This document shows, piece by piece, positions 31,144-39,801 of a stretch of 43,077 nt of DNA (positions are counted from its first letter, which is position 1; the number at the start of each line of letters is the position of its first letter). The notes under the pieces were generated by a model, which was not told the DNA's origin, ran no database searches, and saw only the letters and a program-made list of their open reading frames with translations. Position numbers and translations under genes: made by a program. The stretch is from a virus: IMG/VR virus record IMGVR_UViG_3300047357_000466, positions 1 through 43,077 of that record, one strand, 5' to 3'.

Positions 31144-31712
31144 TAGCAATATTTGACGATTTTATACAAGATCAAGATTTATTAGACACAATAGCAAGAG
31201 AAGGAGATTCATTTTTTGTACCTACTGGAGACTATAAATACTGGAAAGGATGGTGGTCTAAAGACGCCGTTAATACAAAACAAAGATTAGCCCAATATAT
31301 CTGGGGTGATAACTTTCCGCTTAAACTAAACTTAGAGGTTGACGGTTTTGAATATTGGACTGGTCTACAAACAGCCCTTGAAGATGGTAGAAGAAATTAT
31401 TTAGAAATGCATTACGATGATGATGTTCATTTAAGAGAAAAAACAGGAGAAAGAATGTTTCCAATACTAGGATGTGTATATTACCCTCCAGGATTTGATT
31501 TTAAAGGAGGAGATCTATTGGTATATACTGATGGAGAAAGCAACACACCTGATCGTATTAAAACAAGACCAAATAGATTAGTAATTTTTAATCCAGGTGA
31601 GGTAGCACATTGTGTTGATACTGTAACTGAAGGAGTAAGAGGAGCGATTGCTATTAATATATGGGGACAAGAGCCGTGGTCAGTAGGTCAAGGATTTATT
31701 GGTGTAGAATAA
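31140..31712 (+). CDS. Fe(II)/2-oxoglutarate-dependent oxygenase
   Basis: 190 residues with a double-stranded beta-helix pattern. The iron ligands are visible: EMHYDDDV gives His91 and Asp93, and GEVAHCVDTVTEGVRGAIAI gives His157 and Arg167, the 2-oxoglutarate contact. GGDLLVYTDGES is the strand preceding the second histidine. Prolyl-4-hydroxylase-like oxygenases of this size are common in T4-like cyanophages and other marine phages, but their substrate is usually unknown. Here it lies between UvsX and gp41, so a DNA or nucleoprotein substrate, including base modification, is possible. The start overlaps the preceding stop by four bases. Confidence 0.85.
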   Translation: MIAIFDDFIQDQDLLDTIAREGDSFFVPTGDYKYWKGWWSKDAVNTKQRLAQYIWGDNFPLKLNLEVDGFEYWTGLQTALEDGRRNYLEMHYDDDVHLREKTGERMFPILGCVYYPPGFDFKGGDLLVYTDGESNTPDRIKTRPNRLVIFNPGEVAHCVDTVTEGVRGAIAINIWGQEPWSVGQGFIGVE

Positions 31713-31762
31713 AAGAAACAAATCAGTAAATTACACTATAACCTATATAAAAACAAACACGT

Positions 31763-33076
31763 ATGAAATTCGGCGAAAATTTTGAAAAAATATTCTTTAA
31801 ATTATCACTTTCTAAACCAAAATATTTAGATAAAATACAAAAAGGATTTTATGAATCTGATGAAATAGATATTTTACATGCTGTAGCTAAGAAATTTCAT
31901 AATAAATTCCACGAGTGTCCATCATTAGATCAGATGACATTACTTATATCTGATTCTAAATTTAAAAATAGAGTTGATGCTGACTTAATAGAAATAATAT
32001 ATTCTGTTGATTTAGCAGAATACGACGAAGAATGGTTAACATCAACTGCAGAATCTTGGATTAAATGGCGTAATTTCGATAATACTCTTATTGATACTAT
32101 TGAATACGTTAAAACAACTGAAGTTACTCCTGAAAATGTAGATAGTATAGTTTCTAAAGTAAAAGGACTTATAAACGATAGAAATGCTATTGTATTTAAT
32201 TCTGATTTAGGATTAGATTTCTTTAATCCGGACGATCACTGGGATGAAGAAAGACAAAAAGTAAGCAGTGGCTATCACTTCTTAGATAGAGTTCTTAATG
32301 GAGGATATGATAAAGATGGTTCTTTAGTTGTTTATGTTGGAGAACAAAATATCGGTAAATCTATATTCCTAGCGAATGATGCTGCGAGTTTTGTAAAGAT
32401 GGGAGTAAATACAGCATTTGTTTCAGCGGAAATGGCAGCTCATAAAGTAATGAAACGTATTGGAGCTAATCTTCTTACTATTGAAATGAATGATTACGAT
32501 GAGAAAGCTAAAAATAGAGATCTCATGAAGCGTAAGATTGAAACAGTTGGTGATGGTTTAACTCCACCTGGTCAATTATTTGTAAGACAATTTCCAACGT
32601 CACAGGCAACAGTACCAGATATTGAAGCATATTTAAAACAAATAGAAGAAGAAAGAAAAATAAAATTAGGCTGTGTTGTTATTGATTACATTAACATCTT
32701 AGCAAATTACAGAAATCTAAATTCAGAAAACATGTACTTAAAGATTAAGCAAATCGCCGAAGATTTAAGAGCAATGGGAGTACGTAATGGATGGTTAATT
32801 GTAACAGCGACTCAGATTAATAGAAATAATTATAATTCCAGTGATATTGGAATGGGAGACGTTGCAGAATCTGCAGGTCTTTCACACACTGCTGATATGA
32901 TGCTTGGTATTATCCAAGACGATTTAATGCGAGCAAGCCAAGAATATTGGCTTAAAATCCTGAAAATCAGGGACGGTGAAGGTAAAGGAACTAAATGTAA
33001 ACTTCATATTAATTATGGTTATATGAGACTTACTGAAACCGACGAGGTAACTAATTCAAACATACACAGTTTATAA
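31763..33076 (+). CDS. 41: Replicative DNA helicase (T4 gp41-like)
   Basis: 437 residues, near T4 gp41 (475). It is a DnaB-type hexameric helicase that unwinds the fork and activates primase. An N-terminal helical domain (1-145) precedes the RecA-like motor: Walker A GEQNIGKS (193-200), FVSAEMAAHKVMKRI as motif 1a, GCVVIDYINIL as Walker B and WLIVTATQINR as motif H3, with KILKIRDG near the C-terminus. It is preceded by 50 bases without a gene, containing a CTATATAAAAA element. The gene ends by sharing a base with the next start. Confidence 0.92.
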   Translation: MKFGENFEKIFFKLSLSKPKYLDKIQKGFYESDEIDILHAVAKKFHNKFHECPSLDQMTLLISDSKFKNRVDADLIEIIYSVDLAEYDEEWLTSTAESWIKWRNFDNTLIDTIEYVKTTEVTPENVDSIVSKVKGLINDRNAIVFNSDLGLDFFNPDDHWDEERQKVSSGYHFLDRVLNGGYDKDGSLVVYVGEQNIGKSIFLANDAASFVKMGVNTAFVSAEMAAHKVMKRIGANLLTIEMNDYDEKAKNRDLMKRKIETVGDGLTPPGQLFVRQFPTSQATVPDIEAYLKQIEEERKIKLGCVVIDYINILANYRNLNSENMYLKIKQIAEDLRAMGVRNGWLIVTATQINRNNYNSSDIGMGDVAESAGLSHTADMMLGIIQDDLMRASQEYWLKILKIRDGEGKGTKCKLHINYGYMRLTETDEVTNSNIHSL

Positions 33077-33522
33077 TGGGAAGAACTAAAAGAGATAAAA
33101 TATTCGACAATACGTTTGAAGAAACGGAATATGAATTTGACACTTCAATGACTTTTAATCTAGCACCACACATGGTAGATAATAGATCAGAGGAAGATAA
33201 AATTGAAACTAGAATTATTGCCGATACTATTCATGAGTTAATAATCAAATCTAGATTTAAACACTTTAACAATATTGATGAATTTCAACAAACAGTTAAA
33301 TTAAAAAAGATAGACATCAACGAAGTATATGGATATATTAGTGATGAAACAAGAGATACACACTCTTTAATAGAGGTTTTCTCAGAGCTATGCGATTATT
33401 TTAACATTAATCCTAATAGATTTTACCAATCTCTTGGTAATAAATTTAAAGAAGAGCTAATTGAACAATTAGACGAAAGAACTAATATTTTACAAAGAAA
33501 AAACATAAATAGATTATTCTAA
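33076..33522 (+). CDS. gp33-like late-transcription coactivator candidate
   Basis: 148 residues. The C-terminal half (from HSLIEVFSELCDYFNINPNR through the KFKEELIEQLDERTNIL segment) resembles the layout of T4 gp33: two helices, a small turn, an Ile/Leu-rich helix, and a hydrophobic C-terminal tail (here INRLF, T4 LDFLL) that binds the clamp. The N-terminal half is charged and probably disordered. gp33 links the late sigma gp55, RNA polymerase and the sliding clamp; gp55 is encoded 5 kb downstream and a clamp candidate 5 kb upstream. The similarity is weak and length exceeds gp33 (112), so the call is tentative. Confidence 0.35.
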   Translation: MGRTKRDKIFDNTFEETEYEFDTSMTFNLAPHMVDNRSEEDKIETRIIADTIHELIIKSRFKHFNNIDEFQQTVKLKKIDINEVYGYISDETRDTHSLIEVFSELCDYFNINPNRFYQSLGNKFKEELIEQLDERTNILQRKNINRLF

Positions 33523-33523
33523 T

Positions 33524-34639
33524 ATGATTGACCCTAAAATCTTAAACAAACCTGTTAAAAGGATTTGGATATTAGGAGATATGCACTTAGGTGTTCGCTC
33601 TAATTCTATGGAGTGGCTCAATATCCAAAAAGACTTCTATGAAAATGTATTCATACCAACTTTAAAAGAAAACGTAAAGGATGGGGATATATTAGTTCAA
33701 GTTGGAGACGCGTTTGATAATAGACAAAGTATAAATTTAAAAGTATTAAATTATGCTGTTGATTTTTTTGAAAGAGTTGGAGAAATTCTGCCAACCCATG
33801 TTATATGTGGAAATCATGATATATGGGCAAAGAAAAGCAATGAAGTAACTTCAATTGATAGCTTAAAATGGATTCCAAATGTAGCGATATACAAAGAACC
33901 TAAAGAGTTTAATTGGGCTGGTAAAAAGGTTTTATTAATGCCATGGAGAAGAGATACAGAACATGAAGTAGAGACTTTAGCAAAATATCCACATACAAAT
34001 ATTGTATTTTGTCACTCTGAAGTTAGAGGTATTAAGTTAAATTCTAAAGTAACAAATCACCACGGAGTTGAAGCAAATTCTTATGATAATTATGAGGCTG
34101 TTTTTTCAGGACACATACACTATAGACAGCGTAAAGGTAAATTAAGAATGGTCGGTGTTCCATATCAATTAACTAGATCTGACGCTAACAACGAAAAAGG
34201 ATTTGACCTCGTTGATTTAAGTGACATGAGCGAGACTTTCTTTGAAAATACTAGATCACCTAAATTTATTAAGAAGTATCTTACAAGTCTATATAATGTA
34301 CCTTTAGGTGAATTTAAAAATGAGATTGAAAACAATTTTGTAGATCTATTTGTTCCATCTTATATTGCAGCATCTAACTCTTTATCTAAATTAATTAACA
34401 AGATACAAGAAGGTGCTCGTAAAATAGAACCAAACATATACGAACAAGATACATTTATCGATAAAGATATGTATGATATGGATGAAATTGAAGATATGTA
34501 TAAAAATTACAATATTCTACATTTATGTAATATGTATATCGATGGAATGACACACGACGATGAAACAAAATTACAGATCAAGGATAGAATAAAGAAGCTG
34601 CATGATTTATGTGCATATAATTACGATAACGACCAATGA
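33524..34639 (+). CDS. 47: Recombination nuclease subunit (T4 gp47, Mre11/SbcD-like)
   Basis: 371 residues (T4 gp47 339). A calcineurin-like phosphoesterase: ILGDMHLG (Asp, His), VQVGDAFDN (Asp), VICGNHD (Asn, His), FCHSE (His) and FSGHIHYRQ (His-x-His) supply the two-metal site. It works with gp46 in end resection for recombination-dependent replication and host DNA degradation. The C-terminal 100 residues are helical and probably bind gp46. It overlaps gp46 by four bases (ATGA). Confidence 0.93.
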   Translation: MIDPKILNKPVKRIWILGDMHLGVRSNSMEWLNIQKDFYENVFIPTLKENVKDGDILVQVGDAFDNRQSINLKVLNYAVDFFERVGEILPTHVICGNHDIWAKKSNEVTSIDSLKWIPNVAIYKEPKEFNWAGKKVLLMPWRRDTEHEVETLAKYPHTNIVFCHSEVRGIKLNSKVTNHHGVEANSYDNYEAVFSGHIHYRQRKGKLRMVGVPYQLTRSDANNEKGFDLVDLSDMSETFFENTRSPKFIKKYLTSLYNVPLGEFKNEIENNFVDLFVPSYIAASNSLSKLINKIQEGARKIEPNIYEQDTFIDKDMYDMDEIEDMYKNYNILHLCNMYIDGMTHDDETKLQIKDRIKKLHDLCAYNYDNDQ

Positions 34640-36309
34640 GAATCCAATCTATAGAATTTAAGAATTTTGCAAGTTATGGAAATTCAATTCAACGTTTAGA
34701 ATTTGAAGATGAATCTTCAGAGTTATTTTTAACACTAGGAAAAAATGGACATGGTAAAACTACTATTGCGAATGCGATTGTTTTTGCATTATATGGTAAA
34801 GTCGAGGGAGTTAAAATGGCAGATCTGCCAAATAGAATCAACAAAGAACTTTGGGTAAAGGTTAATTTATTATGCGGAACTAATGAAGTTTCAATAGAAA
34901 GAGGATTAGCTCCTAATAAATTTGAAGTTAAATTAAATGGAGTTGAATTCGATAAGGCTGGTAAAAGATCCGTTCAAGAATATTTAGAAGAAGAAATATT
35001 TGGAATTCCATACCATGTATTTAAAAATATTATTATATTGTCAGTTAATGATTTTAAATCATTTTTAACAATGACAAATAATGATAAAAAACAAATCATA
35101 GATAGAATGTTTGGATTTTCTATTCTTAATGATATGCAACGTCAAATTAAAGAACAACGTAAAAGTTTAAAAGTTGAGTTAGACGTTTATGATAGAGAAT
35201 TAAAGCAATTAACTGAAAACATTACCTCAGTTAATATGAAACTTAATGAAATGTTAGCAGAATCTAATAAAAAAGATAAAGCTAAAATTGAAGAATTAAA
35301 AAATACTCTTAAAAAATACGGAGATAATAAAGATAAATTAGTCGAAGCACAAACTAAAATATCAAGCTCTATTAAAGACTTGAATTCAGTAAACCATACC
35401 GCAATTCAAAATAAATCAGATCTTGAATATGAATTAAAAGAACTTAAAAAGAAATTAAGCCTTTATGAAAGTAATTCATGTCCAACATGTACTGCTCCTT
35501 TAACTTCTGATTTTCATGATGGCAGAAAAAAAGAACTAGAAACTTTAATATCAGATTTACCTAATAAAATTGTAGATGCCAATAAAGATGTTTTAGATAT
35601 TAAAGATAAAATATTTTTAATGAATCAAAAAAATGATCAAGTTCGAGAAAAGGTTGCTTCAATAAATACAAATATATTGAATCTCAAAAAAGAGTTAATT
35701 ACTATTAAAGATTCTATCGATAGTGAAGGTAATTTTCCACACATGAAAGAATTGATTAAAGGGTTTGAATCTCAAGAATCTGAAAAAACTACAGCGCAAT
35801 CTAAAGTCAATAGTGATTATTATTTTTTAGAAAATATAGAAGAAATATTAGGTGAAGATGGTGTAAAAAACTTGGCGATTCAAACAATATTACCGGGCCT
35901 AAATACAAACATAGCGGCAATGGCCCAAACAATGCACCTTCCATTTCATATTAGATTCAATGATAAGTTTGATTGTATTATAAATCACCTAGGAGAAGAT
36001 ATTAATCCACTAACACTTTCAACAGGTGAACGTAAAAAAGCAGACTTTATAGTTATTATCGCAATCATTAAAATATTAAAACTAAGATTTCCACAATTAA
36101 ACTTATTATTTTTAGATGAATTATTAAGTTCAGTAGATGCCGATGGAGTTCATAATATATTAAAAATATTAAGCAATGTTATTAAAGAAAGCAAGATTAA
36201 TACATTTGTAATTAATCATTCAGTTCTTCCACATGAATTATTCGATAAAAAAATACAAATATATAGAGAAAATGGCTTCTCTAAATTTGAGATAGAAGCT
36301 ATAGAATAA
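34636..36309 (+). CDS. 46: Recombination nuclease ATPase subunit (T4 gp46, Rad50/SbcC-like)
   Basis: 557 residues (T4 gp46 560). The N-terminal ATPase half has GKNGHGKTT (35-43, Walker A). Two long coiled-coil arms flank a zinc hook, CPTC, near residue 283. The C-terminal half carries LSTGERKKADF (ABC signature), LLFLDELLSSVD (Walker B and D-loop) and FVINHSV (switch histidine). Together with gp47 it forms the end-processing complex. It follows gp47 with a four-base overlap and precedes a tail gene by seven bases. Confidence 0.95.
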   Translation: MRIQSIEFKNFASYGNSIQRLEFEDESSELFLTLGKNGHGKTTIANAIVFALYGKVEGVKMADLPNRINKELWVKVNLLCGTNEVSIERGLAPNKFEVKLNGVEFDKAGKRSVQEYLEEEIFGIPYHVFKNIIILSVNDFKSFLTMTNNDKKQIIDRMFGFSILNDMQRQIKEQRKSLKVELDVYDRELKQLTENITSVNMKLNEMLAESNKKDKAKIEELKNTLKKYGDNKDKLVEAQTKISSSIKDLNSVNHTAIQNKSDLEYELKELKKKLSLYESNSCPTCTAPLTSDFHDGRKKELETLISDLPNKIVDANKDVLDIKDKIFLMNQKNDQVREKVASINTNILNLKKELITIKDSIDSEGNFPHMKELIKGFESQESEKTTAQSKVNSDYYFLENIEEILGEDGVKNLAIQTILPGLNTNIAAMAQTMHLPFHIRFNDKFDCIINHLGEDINPLTLSTGERKKADFIVIIAIIKILKLRFPQLNLLFLDELLSSVDADGVHNILKILSNVIKESKINTFVINHSVLPHELFDKKIQIYRENGFSKFEIEAIE

Positions 36310-36316
36310 AATTAAT

Positions 36317-37441
36317 ATGGCTTCATACAATTTAAAATACAATTCAGACGATAGTGTTGTTAGGCACTTGATCATAGGCTTATTAGCAGACTTAAATAAT
36401 AAGCTATATTTCTATAGACAAATAGATGCAAACACACGCAAAGCAATTGATGTTCCTTTTTATTATTCAATAACGGGAGATGATCAATTCTTAAGAGATA
36501 ATTTTTTGTTTTCAACAGCATCTGGGCCAGATTGTCATCCTGATGTAGGGTTTGCTGATGGTAATTATGATGTTGTTCCAAGAGGGGTTGCAAAATTAAC
36601 AGGAATGTCAATTGATTCAGGTAGCTTAGTAAATAAGCGTAATATTGGAAGCTATACTAAAATGAATAGCGAGGGTGCAATGGAAGGTTATCAATCTGAA
36701 TTTGAAATGATTCCAGTAGAGCTTTCATTTGATATTGAGATTTTAATTAGCTCCACATTAGATGCTTTTAAAATAACCGAAATGATGGTTAAGACTTTAT
36801 ATAAGTCTAATAATTTTAATGTTGAGGTTGGTCATTTAGATGAGGCAACATATAGATTAAATTCATATTATGCAATCCCTGATGATTTTGAAATACAGTC
36901 ACCAATTGATTTTACATTTGATGATAAAGATAAATATAAAATAACTTTCCCAATAGTGGTAAATTCTTTTATACCTGCTTTTGAATTTGATTCAGAAACA
37001 CATGTTGGTAATAGAATGTTTGAGATTATATCATCTGCAATTACTAAAAACAATCTAGAAGAATCAACTCCAGCAGTAAACAGAGGAGACACAACAATGG
37101 TTATAGATTCAAAGGGATCTAAACCTGCACCAAATAATAATAATTTTGCAGCAGATACTTCATTTAATGCAAGTGATACATATATTCCTAATGCAGGGAG
37201 TTCTAATTCAACACCAATAATTATTGACGCTGATCAGCAACAAGAGGCATTAACTCTTTCCCCTGGAACATCAGGACAAGAATCTGTTATTATTGCGGCA
37301 AACGGGCCAATTCAAATAGACACTTCTAATTTTACAGGACCACAGTCTATTGAGATTTTAGCAGGAGGAGCAATAAGTATTAAATATTATCAAGACTCTT
37401 GGTATGTTGTTGGATATTCTAACAGTAATGTTACTTATTAA
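36317..37441 (+). CDS. Tail terminator/sheath-stabiliser candidate (T4 gp15-like) with extra C-terminal domain
   Basis: 374 residues. The first 235 residues resemble T4 gp15 (272): an N-terminal HLIIGLLADLNNKLYFYRQID, a VPFYYSITGDDQFLRDNF segment, GYQSEFEMIPVELSFDIEIL and a following helix (DAFKITEMMVKTLY), then KYKITFPIVVNSFIPAFEF. gp15 caps the tail tube and sheath and joins tail to head. The rest (about 245-374) is a Ser/Asn/Thr-rich linker and a beta-rich domain ending SIKYYQDSWYVVGYSNSN, similar in style to display or fibre-type domains and absent from T4 gp15. It opens the morphogenesis block after gp46. Confidence 0.55.
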   Translation: MASYNLKYNSDDSVVRHLIIGLLADLNNKLYFYRQIDANTRKAIDVPFYYSITGDDQFLRDNFLFSTASGPDCHPDVGFADGNYDVVPRGVAKLTGMSIDSGSLVNKRNIGSYTKMNSEGAMEGYQSEFEMIPVELSFDIEILISSTLDAFKITEMMVKTLYKSNNFNVEVGHLDEATYRLNSYYAIPDDFEIQSPIDFTFDDKDKYKITFPIVVNSFIPAFEFDSETHVGNRMFEIISSAITKNNLEESTPAVNRGDTTMVIDSKGSKPAPNNNNFAADTSFNASDTYIPNAGSSNSTPIIIDADQQQEALTLSPGTSGQESVIIAANGPIQIDTSNFTGPQSIEILAGGAISIKYYQDSWYVVGYSNSNVTY

Positions 37442-37455
37442 AAAAAAATATAACG

Positions 37456-38211
37456 ATGAAAACAAACATATTATCTCCGTTTTTTAAAGATAAAGATTCT
37501 TCAACATTTTATATTAATGGTAGAACCTTTGAATTAAATAATGATATCCTAACAGAAACTGAACACGTGAGTAATACTTTAAAAAATGCAATCAATGCGT
37601 TTGAATCATTTGAATTTTTAACTAATAAAATAAATTGGTATAATGGATCTTCTCAATTTGAATATCTCATTAAAGAAAATGTTTTTAAAGTTAATGGAAT
37701 TAAAATAAATGGTTCTTTCACGAATCACGTTTTACAAGCAGGTTTAGTAAGGTATAATAATAAGAATAAATCAGATTTATTTGAATCTTTACCAAATTTA
37801 ATTGAAAACTTTATAGTTTTAGATTTTGTAGCTTCATTTAATAATAAAAATATAAATGTTGATTTATTTAAAATAAAAGAAAGTGTGTATGTTTCTAGAT
37901 TTAATTCAGAAACAAAACTTGCAAGATTTTTTAAAGCAGATTCTGCAAACATAGCACTTGATATTGTTTCTGAAGAAACTGAATTAGATGCATCTTCTTT
38001 CTTATTAGATTTATTAGAAGGAGAATCTAAAACAATAGCAGACATAAACGCAAAAATAGAATCATACGAAGATATGGTATCATTTTTAAAAGATCAAAGA
38101 GGTTTATTAGCAGAGGCTGACAAATCAATTTCTGAAATAAAAGCGGCTGATATACTTATTACAAAAGAGATATTAGATTGGAAAAATAAGATTGCAGAGT
38201 TAAAGAAGTAA
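37456..38211 (+). CDS. Hypothetical protein, probably structural
   Basis: 251 residues, 14 bases after the gp15-like gene. Residues 1-150 are Asn/Phe-rich with alternating strands (FYINGRTFELNNDIL, YLIKENVFKVNGIKINGS); residues 165-251 are helical and charged with coiled-coil-like spacing (IADINAKIESYEDMVSFL, EIKAADILITKEILDWKNK). It ends before a clear terminator. No family is recognised. A head or tail accessory role is suggested by location only. Confidence 0.6.
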   Translation: MKTNILSPFFKDKDSSTFYINGRTFELNNDILTETEHVSNTLKNAINAFESFEFLTNKINWYNGSSQFEYLIKENVFKVNGIKINGSFTNHVLQAGLVRYNNKNKSDLFESLPNLIENFIVLDFVASFNNKNINVDLFKIKESVYVSRFNSETKLARFFKADSANIALDIVSEETELDASSFLLDLLEGESKTIADINAKIESYEDMVSFLKDQRGLLAEADKSISEIKAADILITKEILDWKNKIAELKK

Positions 38212-38235
38212 TTAAGAATTACATATTACTCTAAT

Positions 38236-38260
38236 AAAGGGAACGAAAGTTCCCTTTTCT
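38236..38260 (+). terminator. Rho-independent terminator
   Basis: AAAGGGAAC (38236-38244), a GAAA tetraloop and GTTCCCTTT (38249-38257) form a perfect 9-bp stem with a stable GNRA loop and a T-rich end. It separates the tail-type genes from the gp55 operon. Confidence 0.92.
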
Positions 38261-38319
38261 TATTAATAAACAAATTTCACTTTTACTGTATAACCTTTAA
38301 ATAAATTAAATTATAAACA

Positions 38320-38697
38320 GTGCCACGTAAAAAGAACTACCTTAACAACAAAGACTTTCATGCAGAAATGAGTCTTTCAAAAGAACAAGACTCACTTACG
38401 CCGAAGGCGGAGAAGATGCTTCTTCTACTTGCTGAAAAAGCAATAAACAAGATGAGATACGTTAACGAAGACGATAGACATGACTGCCTTCAGTTTGCTA
38501 TTTTAGATCTTCTTAAATATTGGAGAAACTTTAATCCTAAATATCCTAATGCATTTGCATATTTTACAGAAATTGCAAAAAGAGGATATGCTAAAGGATG
38601 GAATAAAATCCATCCACAAAAATATAAAGGAACTATATCAATTGATGGATATGGATCTGATAAAGGCGGAGAACAGTCTGGAATCTACACAATATAA
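38320..38697 (+). CDS. 55: Late-transcription sigma factor (T4 gp55-like)
   Basis: 125 residues from a GTG start; T4 gp55 has 185. Recognisable segments: KKNYLNNKDFHAEM near the N-terminus (T4 YVNNKELL), and a core resembling sigma region 2, with RHDCLQFAILDLLKYWRNF, NPKYPNAFAYFTEIAKRGY and WNKIHPQKYKG. gp55 directs RNA polymerase to late promoters that consist mainly of a -10 box. The T4 C-terminal clamp-binding tail is missing here, consistent with the shorter length; the end reads GGEQSGIYTI. It begins the gp55-gp4-portal run after a strong terminator. GATATATAATA-type elements in the window are possible targets. Confidence 0.8.
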   Translation: MPRKKNYLNNKDFHAEMSLSKEQDSLTPKAEKMLLLLAEKAINKMRYVNEDDRHDCLQFAILDLLKYWRNFNPKYPNAFAYFTEIAKRGYAKGWNKIHPQKYKGTISIDGYGSDKGGEQSGIYTI

Positions 38698-38698
38698 C

Positions 38699-39187
38699 AT
38701 GTCAATAAAGAATGTTAAACCAACTAAAAACTCAGGATTTAATCAAGGTTATTTTATTCCTAACTTTCCTGAGAAATATATCGGACCAACTCCGATTATA
38801 TACAGAAGCTCATGGGAGCGCAAATTCTGTATTTGGTGTGACATGAATGATAAAGTATTAAATTGGTCAAGTGAACCTGTTGAAGTTAAATATTGGTCAA
38901 GACAAGATAATAAGGCACATAAATATTATCCTGATTTTTATTTTAAACAAAAACAACAAGATGGATCTAATAAAGAGTATTTAGTTGAAATTAAACCGAA
39001 GGCACAAATTCAAAAACCAGAACCTCCTAAGAAAAATTCAAAAAAAGCTATAAAATCTTATAAATTTTTGGCAGAGCAGTACGTTAAAAATATGGATAAA
39101 TACAATGCTGCTAAAGAATACTGTGAAGGTCGTAATTGGAACTTTATAGTATTAACAGAAGACACTATATTAAATGGGTTACGTTAA
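38699..39187 (+). CDS. 4: Head completion protein (T4 gp4-like)
   Basis: 162 residues from the ATG at 38699, two bases after the gp55 stop; T4 gp4 has 150. A longer frame from 38549 overlaps gp55 and is not needed. It matches T4 gp4 closely: PIIYRSSWERKFCIWCDMND, NWSSEPVEVKYW, HKYYPDFYFK, EYLVEIKPKAQIQKPEPP and NWNFIVLTEDTI. The DxxxK-type core (PDFYF then EIKPK) belongs to the PD-(D/E)XK endonuclease fold. gp4 acts late in head assembly, closing the portal after DNA packaging. Its end overlaps the next gene by 14 bases. Confidence 0.9.
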   Translation: MSIKNVKPTKNSGFNQGYFIPNFPEKYIGPTPIIYRSSWERKFCIWCDMNDKVLNWSSEPVEVKYWSRQDNKAHKYYPDFYFKQKQQDGSNKEYLVEIKPKAQIQKPEPPKKNSKKAIKSYKFLAEQYVKNMDKYNAAKEYCEGRNWNFIVLTEDTILNGLR

Positions 39188-39764
39188 AAAGCAAATAAGA
39201 GAATTAACAAAAAGTGCAGGTAATAAAGGTTCTGCCAGGAAAATTGCTGAGAAGTGGTTTAAATCAAGTCTTAAAGAAAGAAGCGTAAAGGAAGCATCTT
39301 ACACCAGATCCAGATTTGAACCTGGAAAAATATACATATTTGATTATACTCCAATTACACAAAACCTTCCATGGTATGATAAGAATCCGGTTGTATTAGC
39401 CTTAGAACAATTAGATAATCAAAATGATTTAGGAGTTAATTTAAATTTATTACCAAATAATATTAAAGAAGATTTATTAGATGACCTATATAGCAGAATG
39501 GAAGGTCAAATAAAAGGGGGATCTACTGGAACAAAATATTATGACGCAAAAGCACAGGGAGGATTAAGAATAACATACGATGGTATGAAATCTTATTTAC
39601 AAAAAAGTGGATGTGACTTTGCAATTAGACAGTATAAAGTAAGTAGAAAATCAAGTCAAGCCGTTATTAGTTATTCTAAATGGCCAGATATAGCACTATG
39701 TGATTTTATTGAATTAAATGGTGCAACGATTAGAGAAATTAGAAGATTGTTTTCTAAGAAATAA
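39174..39764 (+). CDS. Conserved phage packaging/structural protein, possible gp2-type
   Basis: 196 residues overlapping gp4 by 14 bases. The recognisable core is GKIYIFDYTPITQNLPWYDK plus NPVVLALEQ, then DLGVNLNLLPNNIKEDLLDD and a basic middle; near the C-terminus YSKWPDIALCDFIELNGA. I associate this pattern with a conserved protein found beside head-completion genes in marine T4-like phages. In T4, gene 2 (DNA end protector) adjoins gene 4, so a gp2-like role is suggested by position. The N-terminal part is basic (KKQIRELTKSAGNKGSARK), fitting DNA contact. The identity is uncertain. Confidence 0.6.
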   Translation: MGYVKKQIRELTKSAGNKGSARKIAEKWFKSSLKERSVKEASYTRSRFEPGKIYIFDYTPITQNLPWYDKNPVVLALEQLDNQNDLGVNLNLLPNNIKEDLLDDLYSRMEGQIKGGSTGTKYYDAKAQGGLRITYDGMKSYLQKSGCDFAIRQYKVSRKSSQAVISYSKWPDIALCDFIELNGATIREIRRLFSKK

Positions 39765-39769
39765 AAAAA

Positions 39770-39781
39770 GAATATATAAAC
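39770..39781 (+). promoter_or_regulatory. Candidate late-promoter-like element before the portal gene
   Basis: GAATATATAAAC lies 20 bases before the portal start, sharing the ATATATAA core with the elements at 41400 and 41803. It is placed as a gp55-type -10 element would be. Confidence 0.4.
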
Positions 39782-39801
39782 AAAATTAATATTATATTAT
39801 A

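Noticed and set aside
38549-38698. Longer N-terminus for the gp4-like gene
   Set aside because: The extra 50 residues overlap gp55 and do not resemble gp4; the ATG at 38699 fits T4 gp4 length.
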